Positions 33,442 through 42,380 of a DNA stretch of 64,000 nucleotides are shown in pieces. How positions within the stretch are numbered: the stretch's first letter is position 1; every line of letters starts with the position of its first letter. The notes beneath the pieces are model-generated. The model did no database searches and was not told the DNA's origin. It worked only from the letters and a program-made list of their open reading frames with translations. The position numbers were made by a program, and so were the translations under genes. This DNA is from Bacteroidales bacterium UBA6192 (GTDB lineage: Bacteria; Bacteroidota; Bacteroidia; Bacteroidales; F082): assembly GCA_002422725.1 (NCBI GenBank), contig DITE01000030.1, positions 1 through 64,000 on the forward strand, read 5' to 3'.

Positions 33442-34692
33442 TTATCTGAACACAATTTTGTCCTTGTTTCCAAGGTTCTCATATGACGAAACAATCACCT
33501 TTTCTCCAGCCAGTAACCCTTCGGTTACTTCGTAATGCAAAGTGTTTTGCCGGTTGATTTTGATACTTCTTTTGGTAGCAAATGCTTCTGTTGGATCAAG
33601 TACATAAATCCAGTTTCCACCAGTTTGCTGAAAGAATCCACCCCTTTTCACAATAACTGCATCCGATTCGCCACTGAATTTCAATCTGAGCTGAATGGTC
33701 TGCCCCCTTTTGATATGCGGTGGGTAACCTTCTGAAAAGTCCATATCAACCTGAAAAGTACCTGAGGTAACATCGGTAAATATTTTACTAATGTTCAACA
33801 GATAGATACGCCCTCCGAATTCAAATTCCGCTTCCTGGCCAATATTGATCCTCGAGATATACCGTTCGTCAATATTGGCGCGCAATTTATAGTCATCCGG
33901 CACGTCAATCTGGCCCAGATGGTCGCCTGAACTGGCTGTCTGACCTACCTGTATGTCAAAAGAAGAGAGTTTTCCATCTGCAGGGGCTTTCACATACAAA
34001 TTACCGAGGCTTTCGCGCAACAGATCGAGGTTGTTGTAAAGTCTGCTCATCGATATATCGATCTGTTTATTGCGGCTGTAAGCAGAAATCGAATCGAGAC
34101 GTTGTAACTGAAGATTAATGTCCAGTTGCTTGCGGGCAAAACGATAATTGCGCTCGGCATCTTCAAATTCCTGATCCGAGATCAGACTATCGGAATACAG
34201 CTTACACTGTCTTTCGAAGCCCACCCGGAGTTTTTCTATATCCTGCTGAACTTTAACAATTTCGCTTTGTCGCAAGAACTTGTTCTGCTCAAGACCAATT
34301 TTCGTATTCTGCAGGTTGTTGATGGCTTCAAAAATTCTTGTTTCCTGTTCCATATAACTCAACTCCAGATTGGTGTTGACCAATTTCAATATTTTGTCGC
34401 CCTTTTTTAGTATGGCTCCATCCTCCACATACACTTCCTGCACATTTCCTCCCATTATGGCATCGATGTAAATGGTTGTTTTAGGCAAAACAACCCCATC
34501 CACAGGAATAAATTCCTGAAATTTGTCCTGCATCACGGTGGCAATGGTAAGCTGATCGCGATCAATATAAACTTTGCTGCTTTTGTCGCGCAAAAAAATA
34601 AGATATACCAAAAAAACCAAAAAAAGTGCTGATCCGGCAATGAGAGCGATTTTGGTTGTTGTCCATTTCTTCTTTTCGATGATCCTGTCCAT
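33442..34692 (-). CDS. MacA/HlyD-type periplasmic adaptor
   Basis: The 416-residue protein has a single N-terminal membrane span (about 16-32), a barrel-sandwich (lipoyl-like) half near 60-95 (IYIDAIMGGNVQEVYV), and a coiled-coil hairpin (about 105-215). The second lipoyl half is near 220-245 (LYVKAPADGKL), followed by beta-barrel and membrane-proximal domains. Such adaptors bridge inner-membrane ABC permeases to an outer-membrane channel. It is the first gene of the exporter locus and diverges from the two-component system. No TolC-like gene is present in the window. Confidence 0.88.
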   Translation of the reverse strand: MDRIIEKKKWTTTKIALIAGSALFLVFLVYLIFLRDKSSKVYIDRDQLTIATVMQDKFQEFIPVDGVVLPKTTIYIDAIMGGNVQEVYVEDGAILKKGDKILKLVNTNLELSYMEQETRIFEAINNLQNTKIGLEQNKFLRQSEIVKVQQDIEKLRVGFERQCKLYSDSLISDQEFEDAERNYRFARKQLDINLQLQRLDSISAYSRNKQIDISMSRLYNNLDLLRESLGNLYVKAPADGKLSSFDIQVGQTASSGDHLGQIDVPDDYKLRANIDERYISRINIGQEAEFEFGGRIYLLNISKIFTDVTSGTFQVDMDFSEGYPPHIKRGQTIQLRLKFSGESDAVIVKRGGFFQQTGGNWIYVLDPTEAFATKRSIKINRQNTLHYEVTEGLLAGEKVIVSSYENLGNKDKIVFR

Positions 34693-34765
34693 AGGGATAG
34701 AAATATTTTTTAACAGTTTTTAACCAAGATTATGCCATTAATGCTATACACTTGTCTATCTGTTC

Positions 34766-34795
34766 GTTACAACAATGTTATGAATGTTTTGTAAC
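34766..34795. promoter_or_regulatory. inverted repeat in divergent control region
   Basis: GTTACAA at 34766-34772 and TTGTAAC at 34789-34795 form perfect 7-base arms 16 bases apart, so their centres are 23 bases (about two helical turns) apart. The element lies between the adaptor gene and the response-regulator gene, a natural place for an autoregulatory binding site. Confidence 0.45.
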
Positions 34796-34821
34796 TTTTG
34801 GTGTTCGGAATCGTCCAATTA

Positions 34822-34854
34822 TTTGTACAATTGCGAACAGCTTTAGTAATTTTA
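34822..34854 (+). promoter_or_regulatory. promoter of the response-regulator gene
   Basis: TTTG at 34822-34825 and TAATTTTA at 34847-34854 are 21 bases apart. The last -7 base is off consensus. The chosen start codon at 34897 lies 42 bases downstream. This favours that start over an in-frame ATG-like codon at 34798, which lies upstream of the promoter. Confidence 0.5.
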
Positions 34855-34896
34855 CCATTCCAAATACAGTTATCCCAACCAACAAAACAACGTTTT

Positions 34897-36276
34897 ATGG
34901 ATAAAATGAATGCAAAAATTCTGATTGTTGACGACGATCAGGATGTGTTGCTGGCAGCCAGGCTTTTTCTCCGCCAGCATGTTGAAATAGTTCATACAGA
35001 GCGAAATCCGGATAACATTCCTGATTTGCTGCGCAACGAAACCTACGACCTGATTCTCCTCGACATGAATTTTTCGCGTGATGCCACCAGTGGCCAGGAA
35101 GGGTTTCACTGGATGAACAAAATCCTCGAAATTGACCCGGCTGCAGCAGTCATCCTGATCACTGGCTATGGCGACATTGAACTGGCTGTTCAAGGCATTA
35201 AGGAAGGAGCAACCAACTTCTTACTTAAACCCTGGGAGAATAAAAAACTCATGGCAACCATCAGCGCCACCCTCGAAGTGCGTAAGTCAAGAGTCGAACT
35301 CGAAAATCTGCGTGGAAAGCAGAAAGTTTTGATTGCCGATCAGGACTCTGCTTACAGCCATATTATCGGGAAAAGTCCGGCTATGATGAAGGTGTTGAAT
35401 ACTGTTGAAAAAGTGGCCAAAACCGATGCCAACATTTTAATTCTGGGCGAAAACGGAACCGGAAAGGAAGTAATTGCCAGAGCCATTCACCGTGCATCGA
35501 AACGGGATGGTGAAGTATTTATTAGTGTTGACCTGGGGGCTATTACCGAAAGTTTGTTTGAGAGTGAACTATTTGGGTATAAAAAAGGCGCATTCACCGA
35601 TGCCAAAGAAGACCGTGCCGGACGCTTTGAAGCGGCCAACAAAGGAACCATCTTCCTCGACGAAATAGGCAACCTCACCCATAGCCTTCAATCGAAATTA
35701 CTCAGCGTGCTGCAAAACCGTAAGGTAGTAAGGCTTGGCTCGAATAAGGAAATTCCGATTGATGTGCGCCTTGTTTGTGCCACCAATATGCCTTTATACC
35801 AGATGGTTAACGAAGGAAAATTCCGGCAGGATTTACTGTATCGGATCAACACAGTTGAAATAAAACTTCCAGCGCTTCGCGAACGTACCGAAGATATTGA
35901 AGTGCTTGCTGAACACTTTATCGAGCAGTATTGTAAAAAATACAAAATGACAAAAAAGCGGCTGAATGCCAGCACATTGAAACGTCTTCAGATGCACCAC
36001 TGGCCGGGCAATATCCGCGAATTGCAACACTCCGTTGAAAGAGCGGTGATTATGAGCGAAGGCAGTTTTCTTGAGCCACACGATTTTTTTCTATCCGAAA
36101 ATGACGATAGTAAGTCCGCTGATATTGTCACCTCCAATATGAACCTGGAAGAGACTGAAAAAATGCTCATCCGTAAAGTAGTCGATAAATATGGCGGCAA
36201 CATCAGCAGAGCAGCCAAAGAATTGGGTTTGACCCGGGCTTCACTTTACCGAAGAATGGAAAAGTATGGTATATAA
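34897..36276 (+). CDS. NtrC-family sigma-54-dependent response regulator
   Basis: The 459 residues comprise a receiver domain (phosphoacceptor D56 in LLDMNFS), a sigma-54 AAA+ domain and a Fis-type helix-turn-helix (NISRAAKELGLTRASLYRRM near the C-terminus). The AAA+ domain shows Walker A GENGTGK 184-190 and Walker B-like GTIFLDEIG. The sigma-54 contact loop reads GAFTDA at 231-236 instead of GAFTGA, a variant I recall as frequent in this phylum. The histidine kinase gene overlaps its end by 11 bases, so they are a pair. It is divergent from the exporter genes, its most likely targets. Confidence 0.93.
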   Translation: MDKMNAKILIVDDDQDVLLAARLFLRQHVEIVHTERNPDNIPDLLRNETYDLILLDMNFSRDATSGQEGFHWMNKILEIDPAAAVILITGYGDIELAVQGIKEGATNFLLKPWENKKLMATISATLEVRKSRVELENLRGKQKVLIADQDSAYSHIIGKSPAMMKVLNTVEKVAKTDANILILGENGTGKEVIARAIHRASKRDGEVFISVDLGAITESLFESELFGYKKGAFTDAKEDRAGRFEAANKGTIFLDEIGNLTHSLQSKLLSVLQNRKVVRLGSNKEIPIDVRLVCATNMPLYQMVNEGKFRQDLLYRINTVEIKLPALRERTEDIEVLAEHFIEQYCKKYKMTKKRLNASTLKRLQMHHWPGNIRELQHSVERAVIMSEGSFLEPHDFFLSENDDSKSADIVTSNMNLEETEKMLIRKVVDKYGGNISRAAKELGLTRASLYRRMEKYGI

Positions 36277-37621
36277 ACGTTTTCGTCTACAAATTGCACT
36301 CCGTGTCGCACTGCTCACAGCAACCATGTTTGTGCTGGCGTTCCTTTATGGACGCGAACAATATAGTGTGAGTTCGATCATTGTATTCATCCTGATCGTG
36401 TTGCAGGTAGTTTCGCTGATCTTTTATGCCGAAAGGACCAACCGTAAGCTTACAAAGTTTCTCGAAAGCATACGCCACGCTGATTTTTCATCTTCTTTTA
36501 CAGACAAAGGTTCAGGTAAGAGTTTTGAAGGCCTAAGTGCAGAACTCAACCACATCGTTAATGAGTTTAAGAAAAACAGGGCCGAAAAGGAAGAACATTT
36601 CAACTATTTGCTCACTGTGGTGCAGCATGTGAGCATTGGCATCATCGTGTTCAGGCGCGATGGTAAGGTGGATGTTTTTAACAACGCTATAAAAAAAGTA
36701 TTGAGGGTTAATCACTTACGAAATATCCACGAACTTTCTGAGGTTAAGGAAGATTTTCCTGACACCCTTCTGAAAATGAAAGCGGGTGACAAGCTGCTCA
36801 TTAAAATTTTCCTCGAAGACGAACTGATTCAGCTTTCAATCAACGCCACCGAGTTCAGGATGCGAGGCGAGGAGTATGTGCTTGTTTCGCTTCAGAACAT
36901 CCATCCCGAACTGGAAGAAAAGGAAATTGAAAGCTGGCAGAAACTGATCCGGGTGCTCACCCATGAGATCATGAATTCGATCACTCCTATTTCATCCTTA
37001 GCAGCCACAGTTCAGGAAATGCTAACCGATCCCGAAACAGATAAGATCAACGTGAGCAAGCTCACCGACGATGATCTGGAAAACATCCACAGCGCCATGT
37101 CGACCATTGAAACGCGAAGCCGTGGATTGCTCAACTTTGTAGAGATCTACCGTAACCTAACGCGAATACCTAAACCCAATTTTCGCTATTTTGCCATGCG
37201 TGAGGCATTCGACAGGGCACACGACCTGCTGAAACCAAAACTTGACAAGTTCGGCATTCAGTGTTCCTGCAAGGTGTTTCCCGATGAATTGATGTTGCTG
37301 GCCGATCCTGACCTGATCGATCAGGTGATAATCAACCTGATGCTGAATGCCATTGATGCCGTTAAAGAACAAAACCAGCCCCTGATTTCCATTGTTGCCT
37401 CCACCAACCTCAACAACCGCATCACCATTGATATTGCAGACAACGGAACCGGAATAACACCCGACTTGTTGGACAAAATTTTCATGCCATTCTTTACCAG
37501 CAAAAAAGAGGGTTCAGGTATTGGTCTCAGCCTGTCGCGACAAATCATGCAAATGCACAAGGGCGCCATTTCCGTGAAATCAAAACCGGGCGAAGGAACG
37601 GTGTTCACACTAACGTTTTAG
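36266..37621 (+). CDS. sensor histidine kinase, partner of the NtrC-type regulator
   Basis: The 451-residue protein has two N-terminal membrane spans (about 10-27 and 36-54) with a very short outside loop. A linker and a PAS-like region follow (about 110-215). The HisKA domain has H233 in LTHEIMNS. The ATPase domain has N-box NLMLNAIDAV, DNGTGI and GSGIGLSLSRQ. With so little exposed outside, it probably senses the membrane or cytoplasm rather than a periplasmic ligand. Its start lies inside the end of the regulator gene. This layout recalls Bacteroidota systems that sit beside FtsX/MacAB exporters. Confidence 0.92.
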   Translation: MVYKRFRLQIALRVALLTATMFVLAFLYGREQYSVSSIIVFILIVLQVVSLIFYAERTNRKLTKFLESIRHADFSSSFTDKGSGKSFEGLSAELNHIVNEFKKNRAEKEEHFNYLLTVVQHVSIGIIVFRRDGKVDVFNNAIKKVLRVNHLRNIHELSEVKEDFPDTLLKMKAGDKLLIKIFLEDELIQLSINATEFRMRGEEYVLVSLQNIHPELEEKEIESWQKLIRVLTHEIMNSITPISSLAATVQEMLTDPETDKINVSKLTDDDLENIHSAMSTIETRSRGLLNFVEIYRNLTRIPKPNFRYFAMREAFDRAHDLLKPKLDKFGIQCSCKVFPDELMLLADPDLIDQVIINLMLNAIDAVKEQNQPLISIVASTNLNNRITIDIADNGTGITPDLLDKIFMPFFTSKKEGSGIGLSLSRQIMQMHKGAISVKSKPGEGTVFTLTF

Positions 37622-37693
37622 TTCATTATTGGACTGATTTGTTTTGATTTCTTGGAATTCACTTTTCTAATTTCTAACAAGGGGCAGCTTTTT

Positions 37694-40048
37694 TCAGGCC
37701 ATCCCATGTGCAGTTCTCCGGATAATTTCTTCCTGCAGCGATTCGCCCAGGTCATTAAAGTAATCGGAATATCCGGCTACACGAACAATCAGGTCGCGGT
37801 ATTTTTCAGGATGCTTCTGTGCATTTCTCAAGGTTTCAGCATTCACAACATTAAACTGAATGTGATGCCCGCCGAGGCGAAAATAGGTTCTGATCAGGGA
37901 AACAAGCTTTTCAAGTGATTCTTCTCCCTCGAAAAATGACGGATCAAACTTTTGGTTCAGCAAAGTTCCACCGGTTTTGATGTGATCGATTTTGGCGGCT
38001 GATAATAACACAGCAACAGGGCCATGGGTATCTGCCCCCTGCACCGGACTTATCCCCTCGCTCAGGGGTTCGGTTGCAAGTCGGCCATCGGGCATTGCAC
38101 CAATCACACTGCCGAAATAGACATGTGAAGTTGTTGGCAACATATTGATTCGAAAATGGCCACCTCGTGCTGTTGGCCTGCCATTTACCGCCTGATAAAA
38201 ACTGTTGAACACCCTCACAGCATGCCGGTCAGCTGATTCATCGTTGTTTCCCCACTTCGGACTCTTGTAGATCAGATCGTACCTGAGTGCATCATTATCC
38301 CTGAAATTGTTCCTCAGGGCTTCCATTAGCTTGGTCATTGAAATCCTGCGCTCGTCAAAAACCCACTTTTTGATGGCACTCAGGTTATCGGTGATGCTTC
38401 CCAGACCAACCCCCTGGATATAGCTGCTGTTGTAGCGTGCCCCGCCGGCATTGTAATCGGTGGCATTTGCAATACAATCGTCGATAAGCAGCGAAAGGAA
38501 GGGTGCAGGCATCTGCCTGGCAAACATCTTTTCAATGGTGTTGTTGCCGTCAATTTTCAGGTCGATGAAATACTGCAACTGTTTTTCATAGGCTGTATAC
38601 AGATCATCAAAGCAACCAAAGTTAGCCGGGTCTCCGGTTTCAATGCCTGTCAATAATCCTGTTCGTGGATCAAGGCCATTGTTCAGACTAATTTCAAGCA
38701 CTTTATTCAGGTTAAAATAGCCCGAAAGGGTGTAGGCTTCGGTACCAAAAGCGCCTGTTTCAACACAGCCACTGGCTCCGCCGTTGTGGGCATCTTCTAT
38801 TGATTTCCCCTGACTAAGTAGTTGCTGAACAATGACATCTGAATTAAAAAATGAGGGTTGACCGAATCCGGTCTTTGTGATGAGTAGTGCCCTTTTGACA
38901 AAACTATCCGGGTTTTTATTGCTGATCTGAACCATGGAACTAGGTTGAAGCAGACGCATTTCCTCAATTACATCGAGGATGAGAAAACTCAGCTCATTCA
39001 CGGCATTGGATCCGTCAAAGCGCAAACCACCAAGGTTGATCAGGGCAAAATCAGTATAGGTATTGCTTTCCAGCGCTGTAACACCCATTTTAGGCGGTGA
39101 AGGATGGTTGTTAAACTTGATCCAGAAGGCTTGTAAAAGCTCACGGGCCTTAACTTCGGTGAGACTGCCATCGGCGATTCCTTTGCGGTAAAATGGCAGC
39201 AGATGCTGGTCGAGTCGGCCCGGGTTAAATGAGTCCCATGGATTGAGTTCAGTGATTACTCCAACATGCAAAAACCAGTAATGTTGCAGGGCTTCATGAA
39301 AAGTTTGCGGGGCATGAGCAGGAACACGCCGGCAAATTCTCACCATATCAATCAGTTCGTTCAGTCTTTCGGTATCACTTTCGAGTGTTGCCATGCTTTC
39401 GAGCTTATCAGCATAGCGGATTGCATAAGAAACCATCGCCATGGCGGCAATCTTCATGGCATGCAGCTGTGCAATTTTGTTCGTGTCGGTCTGGTTCTCG
39501 GGAAGCGAAGCACTTTGGTTTATTTCACCAATTAAATCGAGCATGCCTTTTCTGAACAGTTTGTTTCCCGCCACTGTGTGGCCAGGAGCCCGTTGTTCCT
39601 GAAATTCGGTGAATACTCCGGCCGAATAGGCTGATTTCCACTTGTCGTTCAGGGCAGCAAAGATCCTGTCGCGCTGTGTATTACCTTGCCAAAACGGGAT
39701 AATCACATCACGGTAAGCCATCCTGGTCTCTGCATCCACCCTGAATGACACTTTTGGGCGGTTGTTAAGCATGTCAAGATCATTCAATGAATGCAACGAG
39801 ATTTCCGGATAGGTTGGTGTTGCTTTGGGTGCAGGACCGCGCTCGCCCACAATCAACTCTCCTTCACCAATATAGATTGCTTTATTCAACATCAGGTGTT
39901 CAAAGGACAATGCCCTTTGTACGGCTATGGGTTCATTTTGTGCCTTGCCCGACTGATAGAATTCGGTTATGAGCAGTGCCCGTTCGGCCGACAGCCTGTT
40001 AATCGCCTTTATACTTTGCTCACGCAGTTGTTCGATACGCAATTTCAT
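37694..40048 (-). CDS. hypD: glycyl radical enzyme, probable trans-4-hydroxy-L-proline dehydratase
   Basis: The 784-residue protein is a pyruvate formate-lyase family enzyme. The radical-bearing Gly is G759 in RVAGYSDYF and the thiyl Cys is C428 in SGCVETGAFG. E430 two residues later marks a dehydratase-type GCxE site. Against the hydroxyproline dehydratase of Clostridioides difficile (numbering from memory: D278, S334, F340, C434, E436, Y450, T645), a constant shift of six gives D272, S328, F334, C428, E430, Y444 and T639, all conserved. The product would be pyrroline-5-carboxylate, then proline. The activase gene lies 15 bases upstream. It is oxygen sensitive. No proC is seen here. Confidence 0.85.
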   Translation of the reverse strand: MKLRIEQLREQSIKAINRLSAERALLITEFYQSGKAQNEPIAVQRALSFEHLMLNKAIYIGEGELIVGERGPAPKATPTYPEISLHSLNDLDMLNNRPKVSFRVDAETRMAYRDVIIPFWQGNTQRDRIFAALNDKWKSAYSAGVFTEFQEQRAPGHTVAGNKLFRKGMLDLIGEINQSASLPENQTDTNKIAQLHAMKIAAMAMVSYAIRYADKLESMATLESDTERLNELIDMVRICRRVPAHAPQTFHEALQHYWFLHVGVITELNPWDSFNPGRLDQHLLPFYRKGIADGSLTEVKARELLQAFWIKFNNHPSPPKMGVTALESNTYTDFALINLGGLRFDGSNAVNELSFLILDVIEEMRLLQPSSMVQISNKNPDSFVKRALLITKTGFGQPSFFNSDVIVQQLLSQGKSIEDAHNGGASGCVETGAFGTEAYTLSGYFNLNKVLEISLNNGLDPRTGLLTGIETGDPANFGCFDDLYTAYEKQLQYFIDLKIDGNNTIEKMFARQMPAPFLSLLIDDCIANATDYNAGGARYNSSYIQGVGLGSITDNLSAIKKWVFDERRISMTKLMEALRNNFRDNDALRYDLIYKSPKWGNNDESADRHAVRVFNSFYQAVNGRPTARGGHFRINMLPTTSHVYFGSVIGAMPDGRLATEPLSEGISPVQGADTHGPVAVLLSAAKIDHIKTGGTLLNQKFDPSFFEGEESLEKLVSLIRTYFRLGGHHIQFNVVNAETLRNAQKHPEKYRDLIVRVAGYSDYFNDLGESLQEEIIRRTAHGMA

Positions 40049-40063
40049 CTAATAGTCTGTGTT

Positions 40064-40858
40064 TCAGCCACCCACACTGACATGGGGAGCAAGGTTAACA
40101 AAAAGTTCTTTGTGTTTTTCGGCTTTTTGACGGTTGTAAGCTTTCATATTTTCCAGATGATATGGTTGACCCAAACGTTCATATTTTTGTTGGGCAGTGT
40201 AATGATAGGGCAGTATATCAATGCGTTGCACTCCCTTAAGCTTACTGATGATGTGTCTGATCGCATCAAGGTTTTCAGCCGTATCGGTAATGCCTTCCAC
40301 CAGAGGAATGCGAATGAACAGACTGGCGCCTTTTTCTGAAAGCCAACGAAGATTATTCAGAATCGGTAAATTGGTTCTGCCAGTAAACTTCAGATGCCTT
40401 CTTTCATCGGCAAGCTTGAGATCAAACAGAAAAATGTCAGTAAATGGAAAAACGGCATCCAGAGCTTCGGCTTGTGCAAATCCACTGGTGTCCAATGCAG
40501 TGTGTATGCTTTTGTTTTTTAATTCTTTCAGCAACGCGGTGGTAAAATTTGGCTGAAAGAGTGGCTCGCCTCCCGAAAGGGTGACGCCACCGCCCGACTC
40601 CTCAAAGAATGGCCTGTCGGCTTCCACTCGCTCGACCACCTGATTCACAGACATTTCTTTTCCGATGTTTTCGGGCATCCGTATGCATGAGCTTCCTAAT
40701 TTATATTCCCGCATCACTTTTTCGACTTCCGGAGAACGGCTTTCGGGGTTATGACACCAAAGGCATTCCAGGGGACATCCCTTCAGAAAAACCGTGGTGC
40801 GAATGCCTGGTCCGTCATGAACAGAGAAACTACGGATGTCGAAAACCAGACCTTTCAT
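40064..40858 (-). CDS. glycyl-radical enzyme activating protein (radical SAM)
   Basis: The activase forms the glycyl radical on the dehydratase by reductive cleavage of SAM. The 264 residues have the cluster motif CPLECLWC (C28, C32, C35), the SAM-binding GGEP stretch (LSGGEPLFQP) and an N-terminal HDGPGIRT. The region between the CxxxCxxC motif and GGEP is short and has one Cys only. The two extra ferredoxin-type clusters found in many dehydratase activases are therefore missing, as in PflA. It is the first gene of the pair, transcribed from a promoter about 150 bases upstream. Confidence 0.92.
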   Translation of the reverse strand: MKGLVFDIRSFSVHDGPGIRTTVFLKGCPLECLWCHNPESRSPEVEKVMREYKLGSSCIRMPENIGKEMSVNQVVERVEADRPFFEESGGGVTLSGGEPLFQPNFTTALLKELKNKSIHTALDTSGFAQAEALDAVFPFTDIFLFDLKLADERRHLKFTGRTNLPILNNLRWLSEKGASLFIRIPLVEGITDTAENLDAIRHIISKLKGVQRIDILPYHYTAQQKYERLGQPYHLENMKAYNRQKAEKHKELFVNLAPHVSVGG

Positions 40859-41009
40859 GGAGATTTTAAAAATAAATGATAGAAAAACTGAGGAAATAAA
40901 GCCGGTGAATTTCGGTAATTAACAAATCCAGCAGGAGAAGAGCCCCTTGCCGTTGTTGTGATAGAGGGTAGAAATGATTTGTATGGACATTTTTTTGAAA
41001 ATGTAAATG

Positions 41010-41043
41010 CAAAGATAAATCCGATACGGAAATATTTTACCAA
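41010..41043 (-). promoter_or_regulatory. promoter of the dehydratase/activase operon
   Basis: On the minus strand TTG (41043-41041) and TATCTTTG (41017-41010) are 23 bases apart, with an exact -7 match. Transcription from it would give a leader of roughly 145 bases. Confidence 0.6.
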
Positions 41044-41238
41044 CAGGCTAAAATATTTCGGGGTTTGTGCAGACAAAGCCACGTGTCATGTGGCGTAGAA
41101 TACTGAAATCAAGTCATTTCAAACTTTCATTGACATAAACTTTTAATCGATTATCACTTTAATTTACATGAAAAGGTCAGGCTAAAAAATATTGTAGCTC
41201 CGTGCCGGAAAACCGGGCAAAAGCTCAACGAAACTTAT

Positions 41239-41246
41239 TACATTTG
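41239..41246 (+). promoter_or_regulatory. -7 element of the threonine dehydrogenase gene
   Basis: TACATTTG matches TANNTTTG exactly, 31 bases before the ATG. No TTG lies at a normal distance upstream, so the -33 element is weak or absent. Confidence 0.5.
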
Positions 41247-41277
41247 CCGACAATTGTTAAATAAATAACAGTAAACT

Positions 41278-42219
41278 ATGGAACGAATTCTAGTGATTGG
41301 CTGCTCGGGTCAGATTGGGTCAGAATTGACGCTCGAACTGAGAAGAATTTATGGCCATGACAATGTGTTTGCCACGGATATAAAACAGGCAGCATCCGAC
41401 ATAACCGAAGGTGGGCCTTTTGATATTCTTGATGTGTTGGATTACAACAACCTGCTCCATTTTGTAGTCAGGCGCAAGATTACCCAGGTGTATAATCTGG
41501 CTGCTGTGCTGAGTGGTAATGCTGAAAAGATACCGCAGCAAGCATGGGAAATTAACATGAAAGCACTCATGAACACCTTGGAGCTTGCACGCGAAACCGA
41601 TGCAAAAAAGTTGTTCTGGCCCAGTTCGATTGCTGTTTTCGGACCCACAACCCCACGGTATCATACGCCACAATTAACCGTAATGGAACCAAACACTGTT
41701 TATGGAATCAGTAAGCTGGCTGGTGAACGTTGGGGAGAGTATTACTGCAAGCGCTATGGGGTGGATTACCGTAGTTTGCGTTATCCGGGTCTGATCAGTT
41801 ACAAAACCGAAGCAGGCGGCGGAACAACAGATTATGCCGTTGAAATTTACTATGAAGCTATACGCAAAGGCAAGTATGAATGCTTCCTGCGCGAAGATAC
41901 GGCCTTGCCCATGATGTTTATGTCTGATGCCATCAAAGCAACTATCGACCTGATGGAGGCCGATCCGGCAAAGCTTTCTTTACGCTCGAGTTACAATGTT
42001 GGGGGCATGAGTTTTACACCCGTTGAGGTAGCGAATGCAATCAAAAAGCATATTCCGGAATTCGAAATCAGTTATAAACCCGACTTCAGGCAGGCGATTG
42101 CTGACTCATGGCCGGCAAGTATTGATGATAGTGTTGCACGGAAAGACTGGGGATTAAACGACAAACACAATCTCGAAAGCATGACTGAACTCATGCTTGA
42201 AGAAATAAGGAAAAAATAA
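41278..42219 (+). CDS. tdh: L-threonine 3-dehydrogenase, SDR (epimerase-like) type
   Basis: The enzyme oxidises threonine to 2-amino-3-ketobutyrate with NAD. The 313 residues form an extended short-chain dehydrogenase: NAD motif GCSGQIG at 8-14, a serine pair at 116-117 (WPSSIAVFGP), and catalytic Y142 and K146 in VYGISK. The segment PGLISY followed by GGGTTDYAVEIYYEA separates SDR-type threonine dehydrogenase from UDP-galactose epimerase. The usual partner kbl (2-amino-3-ketobutyrate CoA ligase) is not in the window. A double hairpin follows the gene. Confidence 0.88.
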   Translation: MERILVIGCSGQIGSELTLELRRIYGHDNVFATDIKQAASDITEGGPFDILDVLDYNNLLHFVVRRKITQVYNLAAVLSGNAEKIPQQAWEINMKALMNTLELARETDAKKLFWPSSIAVFGPTTPRYHTPQLTVMEPNTVYGISKLAGERWGEYYCKRYGVDYRSLRYPGLISYKTEAGGGTTDYAVEIYYEAIRKGKYECFLREDTALPMMFMSDAIKATIDLMEADPAKLSLRSSYNVGGMSFTPVEVANAIKKHIPEFEISYKPDFRQAIADSWPASIDDSVARKDWGLNDKHNLESMTELMLEEIRKK

Positions 42220-42318
42220 GCATATTGTCTGGCAGGCAGCGCTTCATCCGATCAATTGAAAACACAACCGCAAGTGTTTTTTGAACAATCAAATGAATCA
42301 TAATAAGCCAGGCCTGAC

Positions 42319-42337
42319 TAAGCATTTTTAATGCTTA
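42319..42337. terminator. hairpin downstream of tdh
   Basis: TAAGCATT-TTT-AATGCTTA is a perfect 8-bp stem with a 3-base loop, 16 bases before a second, stronger hairpin. It could be part of a composite terminator between tdh and mscL. Confidence 0.5.
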
Positions 42338-42352
42338 ATCCGGACTTAAAAG

Positions 42353-42380
42353 CAGAGACACACTGAAACGTGTGTCTCTG
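42353..42380. terminator. bidirectional terminator between tdh and mscL
   Basis: CAGAGACACAC at 42353-42363 and GTGTGTCTCTG at 42370-42380 form a perfect 11-bp stem with a 6-base loop. On the minus strand it is followed by CTTTTAAG; on the plus strand by TTGTTT. It most likely ends both convergent transcripts. Confidence 0.75.

Larger units (their letters stand above)
40859..41277. other. divergent intergenic region, about 420 bases
   Basis: This spacer separates the activase and the threonine dehydrogenase genes. It holds a promoter for each (41010-41043 minus, 41239-41246 plus) and a leader of about 140 bases before the activase. I see no known riboswitch or convincing gene in it. Confidence 0.5.

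Noticed and set aside
34693..34896. Search for a sigma-54 promoter (GG-N10-GC) between exporter and two-component genes
   Set aside because: No match with the expected spacing was found on either strand; a housekeeping-type promoter is present instead.
40855..41082. 75-codon minus-strand frame upstream of the activase gene
   Set aside because: It overlaps the activase start and the predicted promoter and has no protein-like features.
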